DNA of 64,000 nucleotides, taken from contig CACZAN010000008.1 in the NCBI GenBank assembly GCA_902779165.1, forward strand, positions 62,001 to 126,000, written 5' to 3'. The stretch is from an uncultured Bacteroidales bacterium. Its GTDB lineage: Bacteria > Bacteroidota > Bacteroidia > Bacteroidales > Bacteroidaceae. A model generated the notes under the pieces. That model was not told the origin of the DNA and did not search any database. It saw only the letters and a list, made by a program, of their open reading frames with translations. The translations under genes were made by a program, and so were the position numbers. Positions 34,601 through 41,466 of this stretch are shown piece by piece; the first letter of the stretch is position 1, and every line of letters begins with the position of its first letter.

Positions 34601-34718
34601 TGCACAGTCTTCCTTCTGGATGCCGGTGGGTGTTACCATCTTTGCCGGTGGTATCGGGGCACTCATCCTCGTTGTCACTATGTTGCCAGTCACCTATTGG
34701 AAAGTCTCTACCAAATAA
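31620..34718 (+). CDS. RND efflux inner-membrane permease, system 2
   Basis: 1032 residues. It has the two-fold RND layout with large periplasmic loops after TM1 and TM7. Compared with system 1, it belongs to a different branch: the N-terminus lacks the FIxRPV signature, and TM4 reads GMVVDNAIVVIDG, so only one of the two proton-relay aspartates of AcrB is kept. Late motifs include TLGLTSIMGVITLIGMIMRN and MLPVTYWKV. Start ATG 31620 is used in place of a TTG two codons earlier. It is flanked by its adaptor (58 nt upstream) and channel (14 nt downstream). Substrate unknown. Confidence 0.9.
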   Translation: MKNMNWLKWPLENYHISLLIVVIFFVLGIFGMWMMPKDEFPPFTIRQGVVIAVYPGATSEEVEQQVTRPLERFLFTYPEVRRVKTTSTSQNGMAIVLVHLNDNVNDKDEVWSKIKHGLSLFKQSLPSGVAALVANDDFGNTSALLIAIESDQRSYRELHEYSDLLGDRLRRISSVANVRTYGEQKEQISLYVDRQRLQAYGIGQQMLFSHLQAQGITTLSGSISDDDQQVPIHIESTENTVEEIASLIIFSDPVTGKVARVRDIAKVVREYDTDNGFIEQDGHPCILLSLEMSPGNNIVEYGQEVESVLSRFSEEELPADVKLTRIADQPKVVGSSINDFLRDLLLSMVIIILVMMLLFPLRSAIVAAITIPLSTFISVSIMYMAGIELNIVTLAALIVVLGMVVDNAIVVIDGYLEYLRKGYNPKAAAISSAKQYFMPMMLATLCISIIFFPLLITLKGAFNDALQDFPWTITINLLVSLFLAVTVIPFLEEHLIKPDKINTKGNAITQFVQRTYDHVLDFTFRHPWSTIVGGIAVILLSCLLVLSLKVRVFPYADRDQFAVEIFLPEGKGLSETRLLADSLRNVLQKDDRVKCITSFIGCSSPRFMTCYAPQMAGRNFAQFIVNTESHQATLDLLAKYQSEWSEAFPQAYVKFKRLDFLEVKELEYRFYGEDLDSLHIVAERLMEKMRQMPEVEWVHTDFQQPFPLINVELDPVATAQLGISRTTAALALSATTNDLRVGQIWEGNYEMPIVVKDDADMTFSDVSDLGISTPMALLSAGLGNANTTVPLRQIARVSPVWSENRIMHHGGERCITVTAEFANGVYAAPVERRIADIMEQDIELPQGVRSEVGGEIEYDAEALPMIFGGVAISMVIVFFFLLFNFRKYGITIICMAAMGLMIPGTLIGLALMNRTLGLTSIMGVITLIGMIMRNEILIFEHANDLLKGKDPKVMGRDAYNDAVRQAAYDAGKRRMVPIFLTTATTAVGVVPMIIAQSSFWMPVGVTIFAGGIGALILVVTMLPVTYWKVSTK

Positions 34719-34732
34719 AAACCGAACGTCGT

Positions 34733-36073
34733 ATGAAGAAATATATATCCGCTTTCCTCTGTATGCTCTGCTGCAACTATGTTGCCGCCCAAACTTATAC
34801 CCTGGAGCAAATCCTCGACTCTGCCCGCCAGAACAACATCGCCATCCGTAATGCGCAACTGGATATCGAGGCCTCGCATCAGCAGCGCAAGGAAGTATTC
34901 ACAAAGTACTTTCCCAGTATCAGTGCCTCCGGCTTGTGGTTCCGCGCCAACAAATACATGGCAGAAACGAAGATAGACCCCTCCGAGAACATGTCGCCAG
35001 AACTGGGTGCCGCCCTCGCTCAGGCGCTGCCCGCCGAGGCTCTGGCCGCTTTGGCTAATCCCATCAGCGTCACGATGATGAAGAAAGGAGCGCTGGCCAG
35101 TATCGTCGCCACCCAGCCCGTCTTTGCCGGCGGACAAATCATCAATGGCAACAAGCTCGCCCGTCTCGGCGAAGAGGTCAGCACCCTGCAGTTGCAGCTC
35201 TCGGAAAACGAGGTTCAACGCACCGCAGAGGAATATTTCTGGCAGCTCATCTCGCTGCAAGAGAAGATGAAAACCGTCGATGCGGCGTCGGCCCTGCTGG
35301 CAGATATTGCCAAGGACGTGAACGTCGCATTGCAGGCCGGAGTTGCCCTGCGCAACGATCTGCTGCAAGTGCAACTAAGGCAGAACGACATCGATAGCCA
35401 GAAGCTGAGGTTGCAGAACGGTCTCTCACTCGTCCGTATGCTGTTGGCTCAGTATTGCGGGTTGCGCGACACTACGTTTAGCCTCCAGGCAACCATCGAC
35501 GAGTCCACCCCTCTCCCACTCCATCAGGATCATCAGCAGGCACTGCTCACTACCACTGAATATCAACTGCTTGGCAAACAAGTCGAAGCCGCACGGCTAC
35601 AGAAGAAAATGGAGCTTGGCAAGAACCTGCCTTCCGTGGCAGTGGGTGCAGGCTACACCTACCACAACCTCCTCGAGGAAGACCAAACTTTCGGAATGGT
35701 CTTCGCCACCATCAACATTCCTATCACCGACTGGTGGGGCGGCTCCCATGCCATCAAGCGTCGGAAGTTGCAGCAGCAGAAGGCGGAGCAAGAGCTGGCA
35801 GACCACGCCGAGCTCCTGGAAATCAAGATGCAAAAAGCCTGGAACGATGTGCAGGAAGCCAGCCAACAGCTGATTATCGCCCAGCGAGGCATCGAACAAG
35901 CTGAAGAGAATCTGCGGTTGAACAGGAACTGCTATCAAGCAGGCACTATCAGAATGTCGGATTTACTTGAGGCTCAGCTACTTTACCAGCAGGCATGCGA
36001 TAAGAAAACAGATGCCTTTGCCGCCTATCAGAACAAGTCGTTAGAATACCGTCTGGCCACCAACAGCAAATGA
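34733..36073 (+). CDS. TolC-family outer-membrane channel, system 2
   Basis: 446 residues with an ordinary signal peptide (MKKYISAFLCMLCCNYVAAQ), so unlike the system 1 channel it is not a lipoprotein. The sequence is rich in long amphipathic helices with heptad patterns (LEQILDSARQNNIAIRNAQL, VEAARLQKKMELGKNLPSVA, ITDWWGGSHAIKRRK). The outer-membrane efflux protein repeat appears twice. It completes the second tripartite export system. The gene starts 14 nt after the permease gene, at an ATG that begins the signal peptide. Confidence 0.88.
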   Translation: MKKYISAFLCMLCCNYVAAQTYTLEQILDSARQNNIAIRNAQLDIEASHQQRKEVFTKYFPSISASGLWFRANKYMAETKIDPSENMSPELGAALAQALPAEALAALANPISVTMMKKGALASIVATQPVFAGGQIINGNKLARLGEEVSTLQLQLSENEVQRTAEEYFWQLISLQEKMKTVDAASALLADIAKDVNVALQAGVALRNDLLQVQLRQNDIDSQKLRLQNGLSLVRMLLAQYCGLRDTTFSLQATIDESTPLPLHQDHQQALLTTTEYQLLGKQVEAARLQKKMELGKNLPSVAVGAGYTYHNLLEEDQTFGMVFATINIPITDWWGGSHAIKRRKLQQQKAEQELADHAELLEIKMQKAWNDVQEASQQLIIAQRGIEQAEENLRLNRNCYQAGTIRMSDLLEAQLLYQQACDKKTDAFAAYQNKSLEYRLATNSK

Positions 36074-36176
36074 ACTTCCCCCAACAAGTAAGTCCCCTCT
36101 CGTTAAGAATTCTTAAAAATCAGAGAATAATGCTACTTTTCCCACTTTGGCAGGAGAGTACACTATTCTCTTTTTG

Positions 36177-36184
36177 TATCTTTG
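36177..36184 (+). promoter_or_regulatory. -7 box of the Omp28-like pair (TATCTTTG)
   Basis: Perfect TAnnTTTG, 38 nt before ATG 36223. It is preceded by an 8-bp inverted repeat AGAGAATA/TATTCTCT. Confidence 0.6.
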
Positions 36185-36222
36185 CACTCGATAATGAACT
36201 AACATTTAATAACTGAACAAAT

Positions 36223-38064
36223 ATGAAGAAACTGTACGCAACACTCATCCTTATTGCCGGACTGCTTACGGCAATTCCGTCACATCTTTTTGCCCAGTCC
36301 ACTACAGGCAAAGTCAACGTGGGCTACGCCAAATACGATGACCAAATCTATGAATACGATGGGCTCTCGCTGGAATATAACGCCAAGGTGGGATGTGCTA
36401 TTCTCCTCACCCGCGACATGCTGGAACCTTACATCGGAGGTACCATTAAGAGTATGCGAGTGGGTTGGGACGACAGATCTGCCAAAGGCAACTATGATTG
36501 CTTCGTGCGGAAAGACTTCAACGGCGAAGACCTCTCTACGGGAACAAAGGCCGTATCCTTCGGCTGGAACACCGTCACCATGGAAGCCTACGATATTCCG
36601 GAGGACGTGGAACAACTCGTGGTGGGATTCACCGCCCAACTTAAGAAGAATGTCTGTTCTATTCCCATGTTGTATCCTCAGTACACCAGAAACAGCTGCT
36701 ACCTTTGGGTCGACGGCGACTTCGACGGCCAAGGCAAGCCCCACTGGGTGGACATGAATGCAAGAGGAATACTTCCAATCCTGCTTACCATTCAAGATAC
36801 GAAAGGTACCTTCAATTTCGTGCCCGTCATCACCTCGCTGGTGGACGACGGAGTGTACATTGCCGACAAAGCATCAGACTGCCTGATGCGCATTTGGAAC
36901 CGCGGCTCCCAAGCCATCAAGAGTGTGGAAATCACCTCACGACAGGGCGAAGACGTCTATTCAAAGTCCGTGTCGCTCAGCACCAGTATCACGTCGAGCT
37001 CGACAAGCAAGCCTATTCTTATGCCGCTTTACGCTTTCCGCAGCGGCGAAGTGGAAGTAAGCATCACCAAGGTCAACGGCAAGGAAGTGCCCGCCCCACC
37101 CACAGCAAAAGCCAATCTGATTGTTATTCCCCAAGACGTGGCCGACAACTATTCCCGCCGCCCGCTGGTGGAATACTTCGAATCGGAGAACAACTACATG
37201 TCCTCCCGCTACTTCGATGAGATTGTCAGCCAGAACATACGTGGCTTAGAAGATAATATCACCTATGTGAGCCAACATATGGACGACCAGTTCATGACGG
37301 GCGACGACGATGCAACGACGCTGATGGTGCAGCTGTGCAGCAACGATTCCTCCTTGGCCGAAGTGCCCTCGATGTCCATCGACCGCTCCATGAGTTCAGA
37401 CAACATTTCCTATCAGAACAATTACTCTACAACGCCCAAGTTCAGCGTGTTGTATGAGCCTTACGGCAGCAAGGCCATCAAGGCTGCCATATCTCATCCC
37501 ACCTTCCTGAGCATCAAAGCTGCAGGCCAGCTAAAGGACGACATGGAAACCGTTGACATCAGTATCGAAGGAGAGATTGCCGGAGGCGTACTGCCCGAAG
37601 GAGAGCAGCCCCGACTGACCGTCTATCTGATGGAACGCAACGTCATCTCAGACAGCCAGATGTTCTGGAGCGACAAAGAAAAGGAATCCCACATGGGCGA
37701 ATACACCCACGCCAACGTCATCCGCGAAATCCTGTCGAGTGCCGAGGGCGATGCCATCAACGCCTCCGGAGCTATTGACACCACCTTCACCACCCAGATT
37801 GACCCCAGCTGGAATCTGGAGAACCTCTACCTCGTGGCCTTCGTTCATCGCGACGGCAAGCTCGGCGGACGCCGTATGCAGGTATTCAACAGCACCGAGG
37901 GCGACATCGATATCTCCGTTGCCGTGCGCGATATTCAAGATAATGAAGGTACTGCGATGGCTTCCGGAAAGCAGACCATCTTTGATCTCAGCGGCCGCCG
38001 CGTGCAGCCCAGTCAATTGCAGCACGGACTCTATATTGTCAATGGAAAAAAGGTTGTAAGATGA
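36223..38064 (+). CDS. Secreted Omp28-like protein lacking the CxxC motif
   Basis: 613 residues. A signal peptide (ends near residue 25, HLFAQS) is followed by beta-rich regions, an Omp28-type thioredoxin-like segment from about residue 310, and a C-terminal module (IFDLSGRRVQ, then HGLYIVNGKKVVR) that looks like a sorting signal. It is a paralog of the next gene. In the position where the partner reads VEEFTSQRCIACPQM, this one reads VEYFESENNYMSSRY, so the redox cysteines are lost. Probably an exported surface or outer-membrane protein; the biochemical role is unknown. The 4-bp overlap with the next gene indicates translational coupling. Confidence 0.75.
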   Translation: MKKLYATLILIAGLLTAIPSHLFAQSTTGKVNVGYAKYDDQIYEYDGLSLEYNAKVGCAILLTRDMLEPYIGGTIKSMRVGWDDRSAKGNYDCFVRKDFNGEDLSTGTKAVSFGWNTVTMEAYDIPEDVEQLVVGFTAQLKKNVCSIPMLYPQYTRNSCYLWVDGDFDGQGKPHWVDMNARGILPILLTIQDTKGTFNFVPVITSLVDDGVYIADKASDCLMRIWNRGSQAIKSVEITSRQGEDVYSKSVSLSTSITSSSTSKPILMPLYAFRSGEVEVSITKVNGKEVPAPPTAKANLIVIPQDVADNYSRRPLVEYFESENNYMSSRYFDEIVSQNIRGLEDNITYVSQHMDDQFMTGDDDATTLMVQLCSNDSSLAEVPSMSIDRSMSSDNISYQNNYSTTPKFSVLYEPYGSKAIKAAISHPTFLSIKAAGQLKDDMETVDISIEGEIAGGVLPEGEQPRLTVYLMERNVISDSQMFWSDKEKESHMGEYTHANVIREILSSAEGDAINASGAIDTTFTTQIDPSWNLENLYLVAFVHRDGKLGGRRMQVFNSTEGDIDISVAVRDIQDNEGTAMASGKQTIFDLSGRRVQPSQLQHGLYIVNGKKVVR

Positions 38065-39881
38065 AGAACTTACGCACATTCCTGCTCCTCGGTGCAGCAG
38101 CTATCGTCGGACAGCTGTCAGCCCAGGTGCCCTACAGTTATGCACCCTTAGAGGTCTCCAGCAACGAAATCTCCGCCCTGGGCAGCGGCGTCAAGAGCCA
38201 GTTCATTCAGGGACTGACACTTTTCGACCCCGCTACGGATCCTGCGCTGGCTCGCATGAAGGGGCTGAAGATCAAGGGAGTGCGCTGTTACCTCCGAGCC
38301 GATTATAAGCAGGCCAAGCAAAAGCGTTCAGCTATCCTTGCCTGTTTAGGCTCGCCCGACAATAACGTCAGAACGGTCTACGCCGACTTCAACGCCGGAT
38401 GGAACGACGTGCTCTTTGATGATCCCCTGCCCATTGGCGACGAACGCATCTACCTCGGCATGCAGGTCTATGAAACCATAGGTAGCACCAACCCCTCCTA
38501 CCCGCTCGTGGTTTATACACAAGCCACCGTGCCGCAATCCTGTCTGGTCAACCAGGGTAAAACATCGTGGGAAGAATACACCGACCGCGGCACGCTGCTC
38601 ATTGCGGCACTGGTCGACGACGAAGCCACGCCATTGTTGCAGCGCACCGCCTACGCACAGAATACGACCCACCCTCAGACCGTGGCACCAGATGCAGATT
38701 TCACGGGCGGACTCTATGTGCACAACTTCACTGCAGAGCCTCTCAGAACGCTGGAAATCAGCATGCAAGGCGAGGGAGCAGAGCAACCCACACGCCGCAC
38801 CATAGAACTGAGCCCCCCCCTGCCAGCTTTCGGCAGTACCGTCATCACCACAAAGCTGCATACGGGAACGTCTGAGGGCACACAGGTGGAGTGGTCAGCT
38901 ACCGTCACTCAATTCAACGGCAACGAGGCACAGGCAGCACGCCCCGGCACCACGCGGCTGTATGTCACTTACGACAACTTCATCCGCACACCCCTTGTCG
39001 AGGAATTCACCAGCCAACGCTGCATCGCCTGTCCTCAAATGTCCTACTTCCTCGAGAAAGCCTTCGAGCAATACGAGGGCCCCTACATCTACATCTCGCA
39101 CCACAGCGGATTCGCCAAGGACGCCTTCACCAGTCAGGCCGACCTCGACCTCACCTACGTTTTCGGCGGATATGAAAACGAATACAACCCTGCCATCATG
39201 TACAATCGCGCTGTCTTCACGGGAGAAGATGTGCTCGTTCACGGAATCCAGCAAATGTCGCCCCAGCCCTACCTCGAAGCACTCGCCGTGGCCGCAGAGA
39301 TGCCTGCTATGGCAGAGGTGAATCTCGAGGCAACGGAGGCCGAAATCCGCGTCAGCGGCAGAGTGGCCAGAGACTTGATTACCGCCCCCTTGCGACTCTC
39401 GTGCTACCTCGTAGAAGATGGCATCAAGACCGACGACTATCCACAATTGGGCATGGATGACGACGACGCTCCCGCCGACCTGAAAAAGGTCTTCCGCCAC
39501 AATGGAGTCATCCTCCACTATTTCACCCAGGAAGCCCTTGGCGACCTCCTTGAGGTGCAACCCAACGGCAGCTACAGCGTCACCTTCCCCGCCGTGCAGA
39601 AGAGCGGCTTCGGAGGCAACGCCCGCCGCTACGTCGCCTTCATCCATAAGGTGAACAAGAACGACCTGCGAGACAATCAGGTGCTGAACGCCACCCAATT
39701 GTCTATCGCGCAGACAGCTATTCACGAGATTCCCGCTGAAACCGAGCTGGATAACAGCGCCCTGAGCAATCCGAACGAGTCACCAATTATCTATGATTTG
39801 TCCGGTCGCCGCCTCAACTCCCATCGTCCCTTGCCCCGCGGCCTGTATCTCCTCGGCGGACGTAAGGTCATAGTGCCATAA
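38061..39881 (+). CDS. Secreted Omp28-like protein with thioredoxin-like CIAC motif
   Basis: 606 residues. The signal peptide (FLLLGAAAIVGQLSAQ) is followed by an N-terminal beta domain, then LVEEFTSQRCIACPQMSYFL (CxxC near residue 318) at the start of a thioredoxin-like fold, and YIYISHHSGFAKDAF. This is the layout of Porphyromonas Omp28-related proteins. The C-terminal module (IYDLSGRRLN, then RGLYLLGGRKVIVP) resembles the type IX sorting domain. Probably an extracytoplasmic protein with possible disulfide activity. It forms a two-gene operon with its CxxC-less paralog. Downstream lies a 22-bp-period repeat array. Confidence 0.78.
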   Translation: MKNLRTFLLLGAAAIVGQLSAQVPYSYAPLEVSSNEISALGSGVKSQFIQGLTLFDPATDPALARMKGLKIKGVRCYLRADYKQAKQKRSAILACLGSPDNNVRTVYADFNAGWNDVLFDDPLPIGDERIYLGMQVYETIGSTNPSYPLVVYTQATVPQSCLVNQGKTSWEEYTDRGTLLIAALVDDEATPLLQRTAYAQNTTHPQTVAPDADFTGGLYVHNFTAEPLRTLEISMQGEGAEQPTRRTIELSPPLPAFGSTVITTKLHTGTSEGTQVEWSATVTQFNGNEAQAARPGTTRLYVTYDNFIRTPLVEEFTSQRCIACPQMSYFLEKAFEQYEGPYIYISHHSGFAKDAFTSQADLDLTYVFGGYENEYNPAIMYNRAVFTGEDVLVHGIQQMSPQPYLEALAVAAEMPAMAEVNLEATEAEIRVSGRVARDLITAPLRLSCYLVEDGIKTDDYPQLGMDDDDAPADLKKVFRHNGVILHYFTQEALGDLLEVQPNGSYSVTFPAVQKSGFGGNARRYVAFIHKVNKNDLRDNQVLNATQLSIAQTAIHEIPAETELDNSALSNPNESPIIYDLSGRRLNSHRPLPRGLYLLGGRKVIVP

Positions 39882-39899
39882 TCCGGCAGTAGGGCAAGT

Positions 39900-40075
39900 G
39901 AGTTCCAATAGTGGAACTCGCCAGTTCCAGCTGTGGAATTCTTCAGTTCCAGCAGTGGAACTCGCCGAGACATATATACGTAAAAGCAAAGACGTCCTGA
40001 CGTGAAAGCTCGGAGCCATATACGTAAAGACTGAGATGTAAATACGTAGAGGCCGGGATGAAAATACGTAGTAAG
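39900..40075. repeat. 22-bp-period array, locus 2 (palindromes, then TACGTA units)
   Basis: Three 20-nt palindromes (S)AGTTCCANNNNTGGAAYTC start at 39900, 39922 and 39944. From 39966 the same 22-bp spacing continues with units centred on TACGTA: 39977, (degenerate GACGTG at 39999), 40021, 40043 and 40065. About eight 22-bp units in all. Confidence 0.8.
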
Positions 40076-40117
40076 CAATACGACCTTTCGTGTTTGAACT
40101 CACGAAAGGTCGTATTG
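40076..40117. terminator. Perfect 17-bp hairpin
   Basis: CAATACGACCTTTCGTG and CACGAAAGGTCGTATTG around an 8-nt loop. It lies between the array and the 3' end of tmRNA. There is no long T tract on either strand, so the role as a terminator is uncertain. Confidence 0.55.
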
Positions 40118-40125
40118 ATATTTGT

Positions 40126-40148
40126 GGAAAAAGAACCCTCGCGAGGGT
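40126..40148 (-). terminator. Terminator of tmRNA
   Basis: Perfect palindrome ACCCTCGCGAGGGT (40135-40148) followed on the minus strand by TCTTTTTCC, starting 26 nt past the tmRNA 3' end. Confidence 0.7.
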
Positions 40149-40173
40149 GAAATTCCTCGGAAGGTTCACGAAG

Positions 40174-40571
40174 TGGAGCTGGAGGGAATTGAACCCTCGT
40201 CCAAACAGGGACACCCTGCGCTTTCTACACGCTTATCCCAGACTTAATTGTCGGATGCAGGGAAGACCTGGGCCACCGCCCTGCACCTTATCCTCTAAGA
40301 GCTTCACCCTTGGCGCGAGGCCGCCTCGGGCTATCCCCAATTTAGCTGCACCACTTAGCCAGAGCGCTTTGGGGCGATGTAGCCTCTGAGTGATGTCTCG
40401 TCTCAGCACCTTGTGCCGAGATAGGCTGATCTACTATACTTCAATCAAGCAGCGAGAGCGTAAGTTTTTTCGCCAGATAATTGTTGAAGACCATGGATTA
40501 AAGAGAGCGGCCAGCGACTCTCTGCGTGCTTACGCAACGTCTCATCCTGCTGTCAAATCCATGTCAGCCCC
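40174..40571 (-). ncRNA. ssrA: Transfer-messenger RNA (tmRNA)
   Basis: 398 nt on the minus strand. The 5' end GGGGCTGACATGG and 3' end CAGCTCCA form the alanine-type acceptor stem, and the T-arm reads GAGGGTTCAATTCCCTC. The tag frame is GGC GAA AAA ACT TAC GCT CTC GCT GCT TGA, giving GEKTYALAA, close to the GENNYALAA/GETNYALAA tags known from Bacteroidales. It rescues stalled ribosomes and marks the product for proteolysis. It has a full promoter upstream and a terminator downstream. CCA is not encoded. Confidence 0.96.
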
Positions 40572-40595
40572 GGATGTATGCTTCTTTTGCGGGTG

Positions 40596-40626
40596 CAAAG
40601 GTACGTGTTTTTTCTGAATCTGCAAA
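40596..40626 (-). promoter_or_regulatory. Full promoter of ssrA: TTTG-N19-TACCTTTG
   Basis: On the minus strand the -33 TTTG is at 40626-40623 and the -7 TACCTTTG at 40603-40596, 24 nt before the mature 5' end. Confidence 0.8.
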
Positions 40627-40789
40627 CTTTTCTGAGAGAATTTGCATATTTGGCGTAAAAAAAGACTTTTATACACTTTTTCCTTGCACAGATGATTTTT
40701 TTATGTTTCCTTTGCAATAAAATAGTGAAAATAGAGTTAATATATATATAAATGTACGTGCAATGTGCGTGCGTAAGCACTTTAACATA

Positions 40790-41425
40790 ATGATTCAACA
40801 AGCCACAATAGATACAGAAATCACGGATGGCATGGGCTCTGTGCAACTGGCAGTCAAGCGCGCCTTTGACTGCCTGCTGGCTCTGGTGAGCCTTATATTG
40901 CTTTCTCCTGTTTTTCTGATTATCACCCTTTCGCTGAAGATAAAGTCCAGCGGGCCTGTACTTTTCCGTCAGGAACGCATCGGGTACGGAGGGCGTCCGT
41001 TCCAGATACTGAAGTTCCGCACGATGGTTACTGATACGGAGGAGGACGGAGTGCCGGTGCTGGCACAGAAAGACGACGAGCGTCTGACACCCGTCGGCGG
41101 GTTCCTCAGGGAGCACCACCTCGACGAGTTGCCACAATTGTGGAATATCCTCGTCGGCGAAATGAGCTTCGTGGGTCCGCGCCCGGAGCGCAAATACTTC
41201 ATCGACAAAATTATGGAGCACAACAGCGACTACCGCTACATCTATCTGATGCGCCCCGGTGCTACGTCTATGGCCACCATCTATAACGGCTACACCGACA
41301 CGATGGAAAAAATGCTGATTCGTCTGCAGATGGATTTGGACTACCTTCAGAAGCGCTCGTTGCTCTTGGATGCCAAGATCCTGCTGACGACCATGAAGTA
41401 TGTAGTGTTTGGCAAGAAGTTTTAA
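40790..41425 (+). CDS. Initiating sugar (undecaprenyl-phosphate) transferase
   Basis: 211 residues. It has the short PglC-like form: one membrane helix (about 27-50) and the bacterial sugar transferase domain with PVLFRQERIGYGGRPFQI, LKFRTM, DELPQLWNIL and MSFVGPRPE. The family moves a sugar phosphate from a UDP-sugar to undecaprenyl phosphate, the first step of polymer assembly. This marks the start of the exopolysaccharide locus. Two ATGs are possible: 40790 is used, while 40763 would add nine residues. The spacing to the Wza-like gene is 41 bp, filled by a low-complexity array. The 218 bp before it are AT-rich with no recognised feature beyond the ssrA promoter. Confidence 0.88.
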   Translation: MIQQATIDTEITDGMGSVQLAVKRAFDCLLALVSLILLSPVFLIITLSLKIKSSGPVLFRQERIGYGGRPFQILKFRTMVTDTEEDGVPVLAQKDDERLTPVGGFLREHHLDELPQLWNILVGEMSFVGPRPERKYFIDKIMEHNSDYRYIYLMRPGATSMATIYNGYTDTMEKMLIRLQMDLDYLQKRSLLLDAKILLTTMKYVVFGKKF

Positions 41426-41460
41426 TATTGAGAATTGAAATATTGAAATATTGAGGAAAA
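41424..41460. repeat. ATTGAGAATTGAAATATTGA low-complexity array
   Basis: The gap before the Wza-like gene is made of ATTGA and ATATTGA units. The same type occurs before panD (57629) and, inverted, before miaA (60061). Confidence 0.6.
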
Positions 41461-41466
41461 TAAGAT

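Noticed and set aside
39900-40075. CRISPR array
   Set aside because: The period is 22 bp with no separate spacers of usual length, units are degenerate, and no cas gene is present.
40090-40617. Short plus-strand frames (99 and 75 codons) over the tmRNA region
   Set aside because: The region is the complement of ssrA; the RNA structure explains the sequence.
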